NCBI RefSeq assembly: GCF_027579695.1
Contig: NC_083570.1
Location: forward strand, 5,735,001-5,799,000
Reading direction: 5' to 3'
Source of the DNA: Neoarius graeffei
Taxonomy: Eukaryota > Chordata > Actinopteri > Siluriformes > Ariidae
DNA length: 64,000 nucleotides
The notes below the pieces were generated by a model. That model had not been told where the DNA came from, did not search any database, and saw only the letters and a program-made list of their open reading frames with translations. The translations under genes were made by a program, and so were the position numbers. Positions 12,068-24,700 of this stretch are shown here, piece after piece (positions within the stretch are counted from its first letter, which is position 1; every line of letters starts with the position of its first letter).

Positions 12068-15000
12068 AGCCACGCCCAACAGGAAGTGAGGTAATTTCAC
12101 TTTTGTGCGAAATGCATGGCCACGAAGACGGCGCAACTCCTCCTAGACCGTTCATAGGAATGTCACCAAAATTGATACACATCATCTACAGACATGGCTG
12201 ACAAAAGTTACTAAATACGTTTCACGTAGCATAAACCGTTCAGAATTTATACTTCAACCAATTTTCGATACAAAATTTTACATGCTTAAAAATTCATAAC
12301 AAATCTTCTAGTTGCTCAAAACTGCTCATACTTCACACGCACATCAATCATTGGGCTTCTGACATGTTACCCAATTTCTGTGATATTTCGCCACTGGGGG
12401 CGCTTTTTTTGGGCAAAAAATCCAATCTTTCCTCAAATTTGGTCAAACTTCACGGCCACCCTCTTACTACTTCCCATGTTATGTATACCACATTTTGGGT
12501 ATTTTCGTCCATGGGGGGCGCTGTTTTTGGCCGACGCAATTGGTCCAAAACGGGTTTTTGGTCAATTATTCCATAATGCTTTCCCTTCACACCACTACCT
12601 TGTGATAGTACGTTGCTGTTGTAGACCCTTATTTTTCCAACTCATAATCGCTCATGTACAGCATAGCGCCACCTACTGACATGGGAAAAACCAAAACAAT
12701 TTATTCTTCAAAAATCTATATCTCATCTTCTATTTACTCAATCTTGATCAAACTTGATACGCACACTCGTAACAGGTCACCTGACATATCTCCCAAATTT
12801 TGTAAACTTTTGCCACTGGGGGCGCTGTTTTCAGGCAACATTTTATATCTCGGCTTCTGCTTGGTCAAACTTGATCAAACTTGACACAACAACTCTTCAT
12901 AGGTCCCTTGACATGTCTACCAAATTTGGTGAACTTTCACCACTGGGGGCGCTCATTGCGCTGTAGCAGTTTCAGGAGAGCTGTTTACAATCATGAGGCA
13001 CCAGGAGTATGTTGTTTTGGTTGCCTTAAACACACATGACTTGTGGGGAATGGGTTGGCAGTCGGGAGCAAGTGTTGTAGCGTTACATACAGACTAATAG
13101 ATGTCTAACAGAAGACAATCCTATGTAGCTATAGCTTGGTGACTGAGGAGGTAAATACATTAATTTGGTTGGGAAGCCATGGCATAAAATTTTCTGTCCA
13201 TGACAACATCTCAGCGCACCGTGTACTCTGTGTCCGATTCTGTGCTTTGTCACCATTGTGGGAGTAATGTCTCTTGCCGAAGAAGCTGTGGAAGGTATTT
13301 CGCGGGGACGCGTGCCCCCGCCCCCCTTGGCCGCAGGCGCGAGGGCCCGTCGAGGCCGCTTGCGGCTTTAATTAGGGCCCGAGCCCTATGGGCGAAGGCC
13401 CTATTGTTCTTGTAAGAGTTCACTATTATTATTCTTCCGTCTTCTTTATTTTTCTCCGCTGTTGGGCCATTTTCGGGGCACTTGCCATGGGCGAAAACGC
13501 ACGAAATTTGGCACCAGTTCCGAGAATTGCCACCGCTACTCAGAACCAAAAGCCCAAACTTGGCCGGGGCTCAGGGCCTCTATAGCGCCCCCTAAGTCAT
13601 TGTGATTTTGGTCTCCCCCATTAAGGTGCCTGGTTGCCATGTAGTTTGTAGTAGTGGCATGCCATTTGGTACGCATATGTATCTCACTAAGCCGGACAAA
13701 AATGTAATGCCAATGCATTAGCCACGCCCAACAGGAAGTGAGGTAATTTCACTTTTGTGCGAAATGCATGGCCACGAAGACGGCGCAACTCCTCCTAGAC
13801 CGTTCATAGGAATGTCACCAAAATTGATGGACATCATCTACGGACATGGCTGACAAAAGTTACTAAATACTTTTCACGTAGCATAAACCGTTCAGAAGTT
13901 ATACGTCAATCAATTTTCGATGCAAAATTTTACATGCTTAAAAATTCATAACAAATCTTCTAGTTGCTCAAAACTGCTCATACTTCACACGCACATCACT
14001 CATTGGGCTTCTGACATGTTACCCAATTTCTGTGATATTTCGCCACTGGGGGCGCTTTTTTTGGGCAAAAAATCCAATCTTTCCTCAAATTTGGTCAAAC
14101 TTCACGGCCACCCTCTTACTACTTCCCATGTTATGTATACCACATTTTGGGTATTTTCGTCCATGGGGGGCGCTGTTTTTGGCCGACGCAATTGCTCCAA
14201 AACGGGTTTTTGGTCAATTATTCCATAATGCTTTCCCTTCACACCACTACCTTGTGATAGTACGTTGCTGTTGTAGACCCTTATTTTTCCAACTCATAAT
14301 CGCTCATGTACAGCATAGCGCCACCTACTGACATGGGAAAAACCAAAACAATTTATTCTTCAAAAATCTATATCTCATCTTCTATTTACTCAATCTTGAT
14401 CAAACTTGATACGCACACTCGTAACAGGTCACCTGACATATCTCCCAAATTTTGTAAACTTTTGCCACTGGGGGCGCTGTTTTCAGGCAACATTTTATAT
14501 CTCGGCTTCTGCTTGGTCAAACTTGATCAAACTTGACACAACAACTCTTCATAGGTCCCTTGACATGTCTACCAAATTTGGTGAACTTTCACCACTGGGG
14601 GCGCTCATTGCGCTGTAGCAGTTTCAGGAGAGCTGTTTACAATCATGAGGCACCAGGAGTATGTTGTTTTGGTTGCCTTAAACACACATGACTTGTGGGG
14701 AATGGGTTGGCAGTCGGGAGCAAGTGTTGTAGCGTTACATACAGACTAATAGATGTCTAACAGAAGACAATCCTATGTAGCTATAGCTTGGTGACTGAGG
14801 AGGTAAATACATTAATTTGGTTGGGAAGCCATGGCATAAAATTTTCTGTCCATGACAACATCTCAGCGCACCGTGTACTCTGTGTCCGATTCTGTGCTTT
14901 GTCGCCATTGTGGGAGTAATGTCTCTTGCCGAAGAAGCTGTGGAAGGTATTTCGCGGGGACGCGTGCCCCCGCCCCCCTTGGCCGCAGGCGCGAGGGCCC

Positions 15001-15371
15001 GTCGAGGCCGCTTGCGGCTTTAATTAGGGCCCGAGCCCTATGGGCGAAGGCCCTATTGTTCTTGTAAGAGTTCACTATTATTATTCTTCCGTCTTCTTTA
15101 TTTTTCTCCGCTGTTGGGCCATTTTCGGGGCACTTGCCATGGGCGAAAACGCACGAAATTTGGCACCAGTTCCGAGAATTGCCACCGCTACTCAGAACCA
15201 AAAGCCCAAACTTGGCCGGGGCTCAGGGCCTCTATAGCGCCCCCTAAGTCATTGTGATTTTGGTCTCCCCCATTAAGGTGCCTGGTTGCCATGTAGTTTG
15301 TAGTAGTGGCATGCCATTTGGTACGCATATGTATCTCACTAAGCCGGACAAAAATGTAATGCCAATGCATT
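12068..15371. repeat. Two near-identical 1652-bp long units
   Basis: Units 12068-13719 and 13720-15371 share rare variants in the same places: GCGCTTTTTTTGGGC, GCAGTTTCAGGAGAGCTG, GGACGCGTGCCCCC and CCGCAGGCGC. Each has one hairpin minirepeat with a TAT loop (13374-13402 and 15026-15054). This is the one place where three long units follow each other without a short unit between. Confidence 0.92.
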
Positions 15372-16448
15372 AGCCACGCCCAACAGGAAGTGAGGTAATT
15401 TCACTTTTGTGCGAAATGCATGGCCACGAAGACGGCGCAACTCCTCCTAGACCGTTCATAGGAATGTCACCAAAATTGATGGACATCATCTACGGACATG
15501 GCTGACAAAAGTTACTAAATACTTTTCACGTAGCATAAACCGTTCAGAAGTTATACGTCAATCAATTTTCGATGCAAAATTTTACATGCTTAAAAATTCA
15601 TAACAAATCTTCTAGTTGCTCAAAACTGCTCATACTTCACACGCACATCACTCATTGGGCTTCTGACATGTTACCCAATTTCTGTGATATTTCGCCACTG
15701 GGGGCGCTATTTTTTGGCAAAAAATCCAATCTTTCCTCAAATTTGGTCAAACTTCACGGCCACCCTCTTACTACCTCCCATGTCATGTATACCACATTTT
15801 GGGTATTTTCGTCCATGGGGGGCGCTGTTTTTGGCCGACGCAATTGCTCCAAAACGGGTTTTTGGTCAATTATTCCATAATGCTTTCCCTTCACACCACT
15901 ACCTTGTGATAGTACGTTGCTGTTGTAGACACTTATTTTTCCAACTCATAATCGCTCATATACAGCATAGCGCCACCTACTGACATGGGAAAAACCAAAA
16001 AATTAATTCTTCAAAAATCTATATCTCATCTTCTATTTACTCAATTGTCATCAAACTTCATACGCAAACTCTTCATAGCTCACCTGACATATACGCCAAA
16101 TTTTGTGCACTTTCGCCCCTGGGGGTGCTGGTTATGGCAAAAATGATATTGCAGCTTCTGATTTGTCAAACTTGGCAAGCAAACTCTTTACAAGACCCTT
16201 TTTGGGGCGCTTGCCATGGTCGACAACGCACGAAATTTGGCTCCTTTTTCTTAGACTGCCACCGCTACTGAGAGCCAGACGCCCAGATCCAGGCTTGCCT
16301 CAGGGCCTCTTTAGCGCCCCCTAAGTCGTTGTGATTTTGGCCTCCCGCATAAAGGTGCCTGGTTGCCATGTAGTTTGTAGTAGTGGCATGCCATTTGGTA
16401 CGCATATGTATCTCACTAAGCCGGACAAAAATGTATTGCCAATGCATT
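15372..16448. repeat. Short unit (1077 bp)
   Basis: The common part keeps the GATGCAAAATTTTACATG and TTTTTGGTCAATTATTCC variants of the preceding 1652-bp units. The tail is short and ends with TTTAGCGCCCCCTAA. Confidence 0.87.
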
Positions 16449-18185
16449 AGCCACGCCCAACAGGAAGTGAGGTAATTTCACTTGTGTGCGAAATGCATGG
16501 CCACGAAGACGGCGCAACTCCTCCTAGGCCGTTCATAGGAATGTCACCAAAATTGATACACATCATCTACAGACATGGCTGACAAAAGTTCCTAAATATG
16601 TTTCACGTAGGATAAGCCGTTCAGAAGTTATACGTCAATCAATTTTCAATGCAAAATTTTACATGCTTAAAAATTCATAACAAATCTTCTAATTGCTCAA
16701 AACTGCTCATACTTCACAGGCAAATCACTCATTGGGCTTCTGACATGCTACCCAAATTCTGTGATATTTCGCCACTGGGGGCGCTATTTCTGGGCTAAAA
16801 ATCCAATCTTTCCTCAAATTTGGTCAAACTTCACGGCCACCCTCTTTCTACCTCCCATGTCATGTATACCCCATTTTGGGCATTTTCGTCCATGGGGGGC
16901 GCTGTTTTTGGCCGACGCAATTGCTCCAAAACGGGTTTTTGGTAAATAATTCCATAATGCTTTTCCATCACACCACTACCTTGTGATAGTACGTTGCTGT
17001 TGTAGACACTTATTTTTCCAACTCATAATCGCTCATGTACAGCATAGCGCCACCTACTGACATGGGAAAAACCAAAACATTTTTTCTTCAAAAATCAATA
17101 TCTCATCTTCTATTTACTCAATCTTGATCAAACTTGATACCCACACTCTTAACAGGTCACCTGACATATCTCCCAAATTTTGTAAACTTTTGCCACTGGG
17201 GGCGCTGTTTTCAGGCAACATTTTATATCTCGGCTTCTGATTGGTCAAACTTGATCAAACTTGACACAACAACTCTTCATAGGTCCCTTGACATGTATAC
17301 CAAATTTGGTGAACTTTCACCACTGGGGGCGCTCATTGCGCTCTATCAGTTGCAGGAGAGGTGTTTACAATCATGAGGCACCAGGAGTATGTTGTTTTGG
17401 TTGCCTTAAACACACATGGCTTGTGGGGAATGGGTAGGCAGTCGGGAGCAGGTGTTGTAGCGTTACATACAGACTTATAGATGTCTAACAGAAGACAATC
17501 CTATGTAGCTATAGCTTGGTGACAGATGAGGTAAATACATTAATTTGGTTGGGAAGCCATGGCATAAAATTTTCTGTCCATGACAACATCTCAGCGCACC
17601 GTGTACTCTGTGTCCGATTCTGTGCTTTGTCGCCATTGTGGGAGTAATGTCTCTTGCCGAAGAAGCTGTGGAAGGTATTTCGCGGGGACGCATGCCCCCG
17701 CCCCCCTTGGCCGCTGGCGCGAGGGCCCGTCGAGGCCGCTTGCGGCTTTAATTAGGGCCCGAGCCCTATAGGGCGAAGGCCCTATTGTTCTTGTAAGAGT
17801 TCACTATTATTAGGGCCCGAGCCCTATGGGCGAAGGCCCTATTGTTCTTGTAAGAGTTCACTATTATTATTCTTCCGTCTTCTTCTTCTTCTTCCGTCTT
17901 CTTCTTCTTCTTTATTTTTCTCCGCTGTTGGGCCATTTTCGGGGCGCTTGCCATGGGCGAAAACGCACGAAATTTGGCACCAGTTCCGAGAATTGCCACC
18001 GCTACTCAGAACCAGAAGCCCAAACTTGGCCGGGGCTCAGGGCCTCCATAGCGCCCCCTAAGTCGTTGTGATTTTGGCCTACCGCATTAAGGTGCCTGGT
18101 TGCCATATAGTTTGTAGTAGTGGCATGCAATTTGGTATGCATATGTATCTCACCAAGCCGGACAAAAATGTAATGCCAATGCATT
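16449..18185. repeat. Long unit (1737 bp) with two hairpin minirepeats
   Basis: A standard long tail whose GC block is followed by two tandem hairpin minirepeats and an enlarged pyrimidine tract (17871-17914), which explains its length above 1652 bp. Confidence 0.88.
17754..17840. repeat. Two tandem hairpin minirepeats (58-bp period)
   Basis: Hairpins 17754-17783 (TATA centre) and 17812-17840 (TAT centre) are separated by ATTGTTCTTGTAAGAGTTC and ATTATT. The neighbouring copies have different loop lengths but the same stem. Confidence 0.88.
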
Positions 18186-19262
18186 AGCCACGCCCAACAG
18201 GAAGTGAGGTAATTTCACTTTTGTGCAAAATGCATGGCCACGAAGACGGCGCAACTCCTCCTAGATCATTCATAGGAATGTCACCAAAATTGATACACAT
18301 CATCTACAGACATGGCTGACAAAAGTTACTAAATACGTTTCACGTAGGATTAACCGTTCAGAAGTTATACGTCAATCAATTTTCGATGCAAAATTTTACA
18401 TGCTTAAAAATTCATAACAAATCTTCTGATTGCTCCAAACTGCTCATACTTCACACACAAATCACTCATTGGGCTTCTGACATGTTACCCAATTTCTGTG
18501 ATATTTCGCCACTGGGGGCGCTATTTTTGGGCAAAAAATCCAATCTTTCCTCAATTTTGGTCAAACTTCACGGCCACCGTCTTACTACCTCCCATGTGAT
18601 GTATACCACGTTTTGGAAATTTTCGTCCATGGGGGGCGCTGTTTTTGGCCGACGCAATTGCTCCAAAACGGGTTTTTGGTAAATAATTCCATAATGCTTT
18701 TCCTTCACACCACTTCCTTGTGATAGTACGTTGCTGTTGTAGACACTTATTTTTACAACTCATAATCGCTCATGTACAGCATAGCGCCACCTACTGACAT
18801 GGGAAAAACCAAAAAATTTATTCTTCAAAAATCTATATCTCATCTTCTATTTACTCAATTGTCATCAAACTTCATACGCAAACTCTTCATAGCTCACCTG
18901 ACGTCTACGCCAAATTTTGTGCACTTTCGCCCCTGGAGGTGCTGGTTATGGCAAAAATGATATTGCAGCTTCTGATTTGTCAAACTTGCCAAGCAAACTC
19001 TTTACAAGACCCTTATTGGGGCGCTTGCCATGGTCGACAACGCACGAAATTTGGCTCCTTTTCCTTAGACTGCCACCGCTACTGAGAACCAGAAGCCCAG
19101 ATCCAGGCGGGCCTCAGGGCCTCTATAGCGCCCCCTAACTCGTTGTGATTTTGGCCTCCCGCATTAAGGTGCCTGGGTGCCATGTAGTTTGTAGTAGTGG
19201 CATGCCATTTGGTACGCATATGTATCTCACTAAGCCGGACAAAAATGTAATGCCAATGCATT
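18186..19262. repeat. Short unit (1077 bp)
   Basis: Common part plus short tail. Distinctive variants include CACGTTTTGGAAATTTTCG near 18607, a version that recurs in units up to 26.9 kb. Confidence 0.87.
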
Positions 19263-20664
19263 AGCCACGCCCAACAGGAAGTGAGGTAATTTCACTTTTG
19301 TGCAAAATGCATGGCCACGAAGACGGCGCAACTCCTCCTAGACCGTTCATAGGAATGTCACCAAAATTGATACACATCATCTACAGACATGGCTGACAAA
19401 AGTTACTAAATAGGTTTCACGTAGCGTAAACCGTTCAGAAGTTACACGTCAATCAATTTTCAATGCAACATTTTACATGCTTAAAAATTCATAACAAATC
19501 TTCTACTTGCTCAAAACTGCTCATACTTCACAAGCAGATCACTCATTGGGCTTCTGACATGTTACCCACTTTCTGTGATATTTCGCCACTGGGGGCGCTA
19601 TTTTTGGGCAAAAATTCCAGTCTTTCCTCAAATTTGGTCAAACTTCACGGCCACCCTATTCCTACCTCCCATGTCATGTATACCACATTTTGGGAATTTT
19701 CGTCCATGGGGGGCGCTGTTTTTGGCCGACGCAATTGCTCCAAAACGGGTTTATGGTAAATAATTCCATAATGCTTTTCCTTCACACCACTACCTTGTGA
19801 TAGTGCGTTGCTGTTGTAGACACTTATTTTTCCAACTCATAATCGCTCATGTACAGCATAGCGCCACCTACTGACATGGGAAAAACCAAAAATTTTATTT
19901 TCAAAAATCTATATCTCATCTTCCATTTACTCAATTGTCATCAAACTTCATACGCAAACTCTTCATAGCTCACCTGACATGTTCGCCTAATTTTGTGCAC
20001 TTTCGCCCCTGGGGGTGCTGGTTATGGCAAAAATGATATTGCAGCTTCTGATTTGTCAAACATGGCAAGCAAACTCTTTACAAGACCCTTATTAGGGCGC
20101 TATTATTATTAGGGCCTGAGCACCGTACAGTGCGAGACCCTATCGTTGCCATGTGTCCAATTCTGTTCTTTGTCGCCATTGCGGGAGTAATGTCTCTTGC
20201 CGACGAAGCTGTGGAAGGTTTTTCGTGGGGACGCATGCCCCCGCCCCCCTTGGCCGCTGGCGCGAGGGCCCGTCGAGGCCGCTTGCGGCTTTAATTAGGT
20301 CCCGAGCCCTATGGGCGAAGGCCCTATTGTTCTTGTAAGAGTTCACTATTATTATTCTTCCGTCTTCTTCTTCCGTCTTCTTCTTCTTCTTTATTTTTCT
20401 CAGCTGTTGGGCCATTTTCGGGGCACTTGCCATGGGCGAAAACGCACGAAATTTGGCGCCAGTTCCGAGAATTGCCACCGCTACTCAGAACCAGAAGCCC
20501 AAACTTGGCCGGGGCTCAGGGCCTCTATAGCGCCCCCTAAGTCGTTGTGATTTTGGCCTCCCGCATTTAGGTGCCTGGGTGCCATGTAGTTTGTAGTAGT
20601 GGCATGCCATTTGATACGCATATGTATCTCACTAAGCCGGACAAAAATGTAATGCCAATGCATT
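19263..20664. repeat. Hybrid unit (1402 bp) with a variant hairpin bridging two tails
   Basis: The short tail proceeds to GGGCGC at about 20100. It then enters TATTATTATTAGGGCCTGAG with a CACCGTACAGTG stem-loop (20111-20141) and resumes in the long tail at CATGTGTCCAATTCTG. Two hairpin minirepeats are present, 20111-20141 and 20297-20325. The second has an outer-stem mismatch (AGGTCC). Confidence 0.85.
20111..20325. repeat. Variant bridge hairpin and second hairpin minirepeat
   Basis: 20111-20141 has the CACCGTACAGTG-type inner stem. 20297-20325 has the TAT-loop type with a changed outer stem. Confidence 0.8.
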
Positions 20665-21741
20665 AGCCACGCCCAACAGGAAGTGAGGTACTTTCACTTT
20701 TGTGCGAAATGCATGGCCACGAAGACGGCACAACTCCTCCTAGACCGTTCATAGGAATGTCACCAAAATTGATACACCTCATCTAGAGACATGGGTGACA
20801 AAAGTTACTAAATACGTTTCACGTAGGGTAAACCGTTCAGAAGTTATACGTCAATCAATTTTCGATGCAAAATTTTACATGCTTAAAAATTCATAACAAA
20901 TCTTCTGATTGCTCAAAACTGCTCATACTTCACACGCAAATCACTCATTGGGCTTCTGACATGTTACCCAATTTCTGTGATTTTTCGCCACTGGGGGCGC
21001 TATTTTTGGGCAAAAATTCCAGTCTTTCCTCAAATTTGGTCAAACTTCACGGCCACCCTCTTACTACCTCCCATGTCATGTACACCACGTTTTGGAAATT
21101 TTCGTCCATGGGGGGCGCTGTTTTTGGCTGACGCAATTGCTCCAAAACGGGTTTTTGGTAAATAATTCCATAATGCTTTTCCTTCACACCACTACCTTGT
21201 GATAGTGCATTGCTGTTGTGGACACTTATTTTTCCAACTCATAATCGCTCGTGTACAGCATAGCGCCACCTACTGACATGGGAAAAACCAAAAAATTTAT
21301 TCTTCAAAAATCTATATCTCATCTTCTATTTACTCAATTGTCATCAAACTTCATAGGCAAACTCTTCATAGCTCCCCTGACCTGTACGCCAAATTTTCTG
21401 TACTTTCGCCCCTGGGGGTGCTGGTTATGGCAGAAATGATATTGCAGCTTCTGATTTGTCAAACTTGCCAAGCAAACTCTTTACAAGACCCTTATTGGGG
21501 CGCTTGCCATGGTCGACAACGCACGAAATTTGGCTCCTTTTTCTTAGACTGCCACCGCTACTGAGAACCAGAAGTCCAGATCCAGGCGGGCCTCAGGGCC
21601 TCTATAGCGCCCCCTAACTCGTTCTGATTTTGTCCTCCCGCATTAAGGTGCCTGGTTGCCATGTAGTTTGTAGTAGTGGCATGCCATTTGGTACGCATAT
21701 GTATCTCACTAAGCCGGACAAAAATGTAATGCCAATGCATT
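20665..21741. repeat. Short unit (1077 bp)
   Basis: Common part plus short tail. It carries the CCCCTGACCTGTACGCC and TTTTCTGTACTTTCG variants that mark the following block, so it is probably the parent lineage of 21742-28997. Confidence 0.87.
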
Positions 21742-24700
21742 AGCCACGCCCAACAGGAAGTGAGGTAATTTCACTTTTGTGCGAAATGCATGGCCACGAA
21801 GACGGCGCAACTCCTCCTAGACCGTTCATAGGAATGTCACCAAAATTGATACACATCATCTACAGACATGGCTGACAAAAGTTTCTAAATACCTTTCACG
21901 TAGCGTAAACCGTTCAGAAGTTATACGTCAATCAATTTTCAATGCAAAATTTTACATGCTTAAAAATTCATAGCAAATCTTCTACTTGCTCAAAACTGCT
22001 CATACTTCACACGCAGATCACTCATTGGGCTTCTGACATGTTACCCACTTTCTGTGATATTTCGCCACTGGGGGCGCTATTTTTGGGCAAAAATTCCAGT
22101 CTTTCCTCAAATTTGGTCAAACTTCACGGCCACCCTCTTACTACCTCCCATGTCATGTACACCACGTTTTGGAAATTTTCGTCCATGGGGGGCGCTGTTT
22201 TTGGCTGACGCAATTGCTCCAAAACGGGTTTTTGGTAAATAATTCCATAATGCTTTCCCTTCACACCACTACCTTGTGATAGTGCGTTGCTGTTGTAGAC
22301 ACTTATTTTTCCAACTCATAATCGCTCATGTACAGCACAGCGCCACCTACTGACATGGGAAAAACCAAAAATTTTATTCTTCAAAAATCTATAGCTCATC
22401 TTCTATTTACTCAATTGTCATCAAACTTCATAGGCAAACTCTTCATAGCTCCCCTGACCTGTACGCCAAATTTTCTGTACTTTCGCCCCTGGGGGTGCTG
22501 GTTATGGCAAAAATGATATTGCAGCTTCTGATTTGTCAAACTTGCCAAGCAAACTCTTTACAAGACCCTTATTGGGGCGCTATTATTATTAGGGCCCGAG
22601 CACCGTACAGTGCGACACCCTATCGTTGCCATGTGTCCAATTCTGTGCTTTGTCGCCATTGCGGGAGTAATGTCTCTTGCCGAAGAAGCTGTGGAAGGTA
22701 TTTCGCGGGGACGCATGCCCCCGCCCCCCCTTGGCCGCTGGCGCGAGGGCCCGTCGAGGCCGCTTGCGGCTTTAATTAGGGCCCGAGCCCTATGGGCGAA
22801 GGCCCTATTGTTCTTGTAAGAGTTCACTATTATTAGGGCCCGAGCCCTATAGGGCGAAGGCCCTATTGTTCTTGTAAGAGTTCACTATTATTATTCTTCC
22901 GTCTTCTTCTTCTTCTTCTTCTTTATTTTTCTCCGCTGTTGGGCCATTTTCGGGGCACTTGCCATGGGCGAAAACGCACGAAATTTGGCGCCAGTTCCGA
23001 GAATTGCCACCGCTACTCAGAACCAAAAGCCCAAACTTGGCCGGGGCTCAGGGCCTCTATAGCGCCCCCTAAGTCGTTGTGATTTTGGTCTCCCGCATTA
23101 AGGTGCCTGGTTGCCATGTAGTTTGTAGTAGTGGCATGCCATTTGGTACGCATATGTATCTCACTAAGCCGGACAAAAATGTAATGCCAATGCATTAGCC
23201 ACGCCCAACAGGAAGTGAGGTAATTTCACTTTTGTGCGAAATGCATGGCCACGAAGACGGCGCAACTCCTCTTAGACCGTTCATAGGAATGTCACCAAAA
23301 TTGATACACATCATCTACAGACATGGCTGACAAAAGTTACTAAATACGTTTCACGTAGCATAAACCGTTCAGAAGTTATACGTCAATCAATTTTCGATGC
23401 AAAATTTTACATGCTTAAAAATTCATAACAAATCTTCTAGTTGCTCAAAACTGCTCATACTTCACAGGCACATCACTCATTGGGCTTCTGACATTTTACC
23501 CAATTTCTGTGATATTTCGCCACTGGGGGCGCTATTTTTGGGCAAAAAATCCAATCTTTCCTCAAATTTGGTCAAACTTCACGGCCACCCTCTTACTACC
23601 TCCCATGTCATGGATACCACATTTTGGGAATTTTCGTCCATGGGGGGCGCTGTTTTTGGCCGACGCAATTGCTCCAAAACGGGTTTTTGGTAAATTATTC
23701 CATAATGCTTTCCCTTCACACCACTACCTTGTAATAGTACGTTGCTGTTGTAGACACTTATTTTTCCAACTCATAATCGCTCATGTACAGCATAGCGCCA
23801 CCTACTGACATGGGAAAAACCAAAAAATTTATTCTTCAAAAATCTATATCTCATCTTCTATTTACTCAATTGTCATCAAACTTCATAGGCAAACTCTTCA
23901 TAGCTCCCCTGACCTGTACGCCAAATTTTCTGTACTTTCGCCCCTGGGGGTGCTGGTTATGGCAGAAATGATATTGCAGCTTCTGATTTGTCAAACTTGC
24001 CAAGCAAACTCTTTACAAGACCCTTATTGGGGCGCTTGCCATGGTCGACAACGCACGAAATTTGGCTCCTTTTTCTTAGACTGCCACCGCTACTGAGAAC
24101 CAGAAGTCCAGATCCAGGCGGGCCTCAGGGCCTCTATAGCGCCCCCTAACTCGTTCTGATTTTGGCCTCCCGCATTAAGGTGCCTGGTTGCCATGTAGTT
24201 TGTAGTAGTGGCATGCCATTTGGTACGCATATGTATCTCACTAAGCCAGACAAAAATGTAATGCCAATGCATTAGCCACGCCCAACAGGAAGTGAGGTAA
24301 TTTCACTTTTGTGCGAAATGCATGGCCACGAAGACGGCGCAACTCCTCCTAGACCGTTCATAGGAATGTCACCAAAATTGATACACATCATCTACAGACA
24401 TGGCTGACAAAAGTTTCTAAATACCTTTCACGTAGCGTAAACCGTTCAGAAGTTATACGTCAATCAATTTTCAATGCAAAATTTTACATGCTTAAAAATT
24501 CATAGCAAATCTTCTACTTGCTCAAAACTGCTCATACTTCACACGCAGATCACTCATTGGGCTTCTGACATGTTACCCACTTTCTGTGATATTTCGCCAC
24601 TGGGGGCGCTATTTTTGGGCAAAAATTCCAGTCTTTCCTCAAATTTGGTCAAACTTCACGGCCACCCTCTTACTACCTCCCATGTCATGTACACCACGTT

